Assembly: GCA_015057635.1 (NCBI GenBank)
Contig: SVEB01000109.1
Span: 31,907 to 95,906, forward strand
DNA from: Lachnospiraceae bacterium
Lineage (GTDB): Bacteria > Bacillota > Clostridia > Lachnospirales > Lachnospiraceae
Length of the DNA stretch: 64,000 nucleotides
Reading direction: 5' to 3'
In this document: piece after piece, positions 63,796 to 64,000 of the stretch
Layout: every line of letters begins with the position of its first letter
How positions within the stretch are numbered: position 1 is the first letter of the stretch
Program-made: the position numbers and the translations under genes
Notes under the pieces: model-generated
What the model was told of the DNA's origin: nothing
Databases searched by the model: none
The model's input: the letters and a program-made list of their open reading frames with translations, nothing else

Positions 63796-63802
63796 ATAAG
63801 AG

Positions 63803-64000
63803 CTGACTGCGATGCAGGGTGGCGATCTTGGAAAAGTAAATACTTAGAAAATAAGTGACACATTGATAACTGAACAGTGAAACAACCTTGATATTCGTTG
63901 AGAATAAAATTTGGACTAGCATCCAAATACAAATAGAACTGTAAGAAGAAATTCTTACAACCCTAAATAACAGTAACGGAACAAGATGACAAATATAATA
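63803..64000 (+). other. Probable rRNA operon leader
   Basis: The non-coding sequence after the promoter (for example TTGATAACTGAACAGTGAAAC) has the look of the processed spacer before 16S rRNA in Clostridia, with box-like repeated A/T segments and a TAAGAA-AAATTCTTA hairpin near 63941. The 16S gene itself would start beyond 64000, so this is inference from style and position. Confidence 0.6.

Noticed and set aside
1-64000. CRISPR array
   Set aside because: No regularly spaced direct repeats with unique spacers were seen.
1-64000. Stop-codon recoding of TAG
   Set aside because: Many intact genes end at TAG (for example yloV, pilA, smpB neighbours), so TAG is an ordinary stop here.
63803-64000. 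16S rRNA gene
   Set aside because: No 16S sequence is visible before the window ends; only the leader is.
1-64000. Prophage or insertion sequence
   Set aside because: No transposase, integrase or phage structural gene was found.

Overview
The window looks like a chromosomal segment of an anaerobic, spore-forming Clostridia bacterium, most likely a Lachnospiraceae. The reasons are a Firmicutes-type gene order (rpmB / asp23-yloV-recG, yicC-remA-rpoZ, gap-pgk-tpiA-gpmI-secG), a sporulation-type ytfJ, many strong AGGAGG-like ribosome binding sites, frequent GTG and TTG starts, moderate-to-low GC, and protein families (DUF2953, DUF5057, DUF4397) that are common in that family. No species is claimed.

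Layout. 1-2.4 kb: a hypothetical gene, a DUF2953 membrane protein, ytfJ, and rpmB behind a strong promoter and a structured leader. 2.5-7.8 kb: a 45-aa membrane protein on the minus strand, asp23-yloV, a 238-bp long hairpin repeat, a 30-aa membrane protein with its own promoter and terminator, and recG. 8-15.2 kb: a cell-surface glycan cassette (two polytopic GT-C-like proteins, UDP-galactopyranose mutase, a family 2 glycosyltransferase, a DUF4397 protein). 15.4-18.2 kb: a membrane-linked glycerophosphodiesterase and an amidase-SPOR protein. 18.4-20.7 kb: two CobW-type metallochaperone GTPases, one with a His/Asp/Cys tandem repeat and one fused to a YcgQ-like domain. 20.8-23.6 kb: yicC, remA, rpoZ (gmk is missing from its usual place) and two tandem signal peptidases I. 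24-29.4 kb: lower glycolysis genes and secG. 29.5-36.8 kb: a methyltransferase (minus strand), rnr, smpB, a CBS-domain pyrophosphatase, a membrane-anchored EEP-fold phosphatase/nuclease and a small conserved-looking protein.

37-53.4 kb is a complete-looking type IV pilus locus: pilB, pilT (interrupted by an in-frame amber codon), pilC, major pilin, prepilin peptidase, a PilM-PilN fusion, pilO, four minor pilin or PilX-like proteins, and a 1279-aa exported DUF5057 protein translationally coupled to the last pilin. This is the most distinctive system in the window.

53.5-64 kb: a membrane protein, a GH28 pectinase-type enzyme (minus strand), bioY, a DUF1284 protein, tmRNA (minus strand), a cyclophilin lipoprotein, a two-component system, a lipoprotein and a PH-like protein. 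The window ends in a strong promoter and leader that look like the start of an rRNA operon, with 16S probably just beyond base 64000.

Most genes lie on the + strand in short operons closed by clear rho-independent terminators. All functional calls come from reading motifs by eye. No database search was run.
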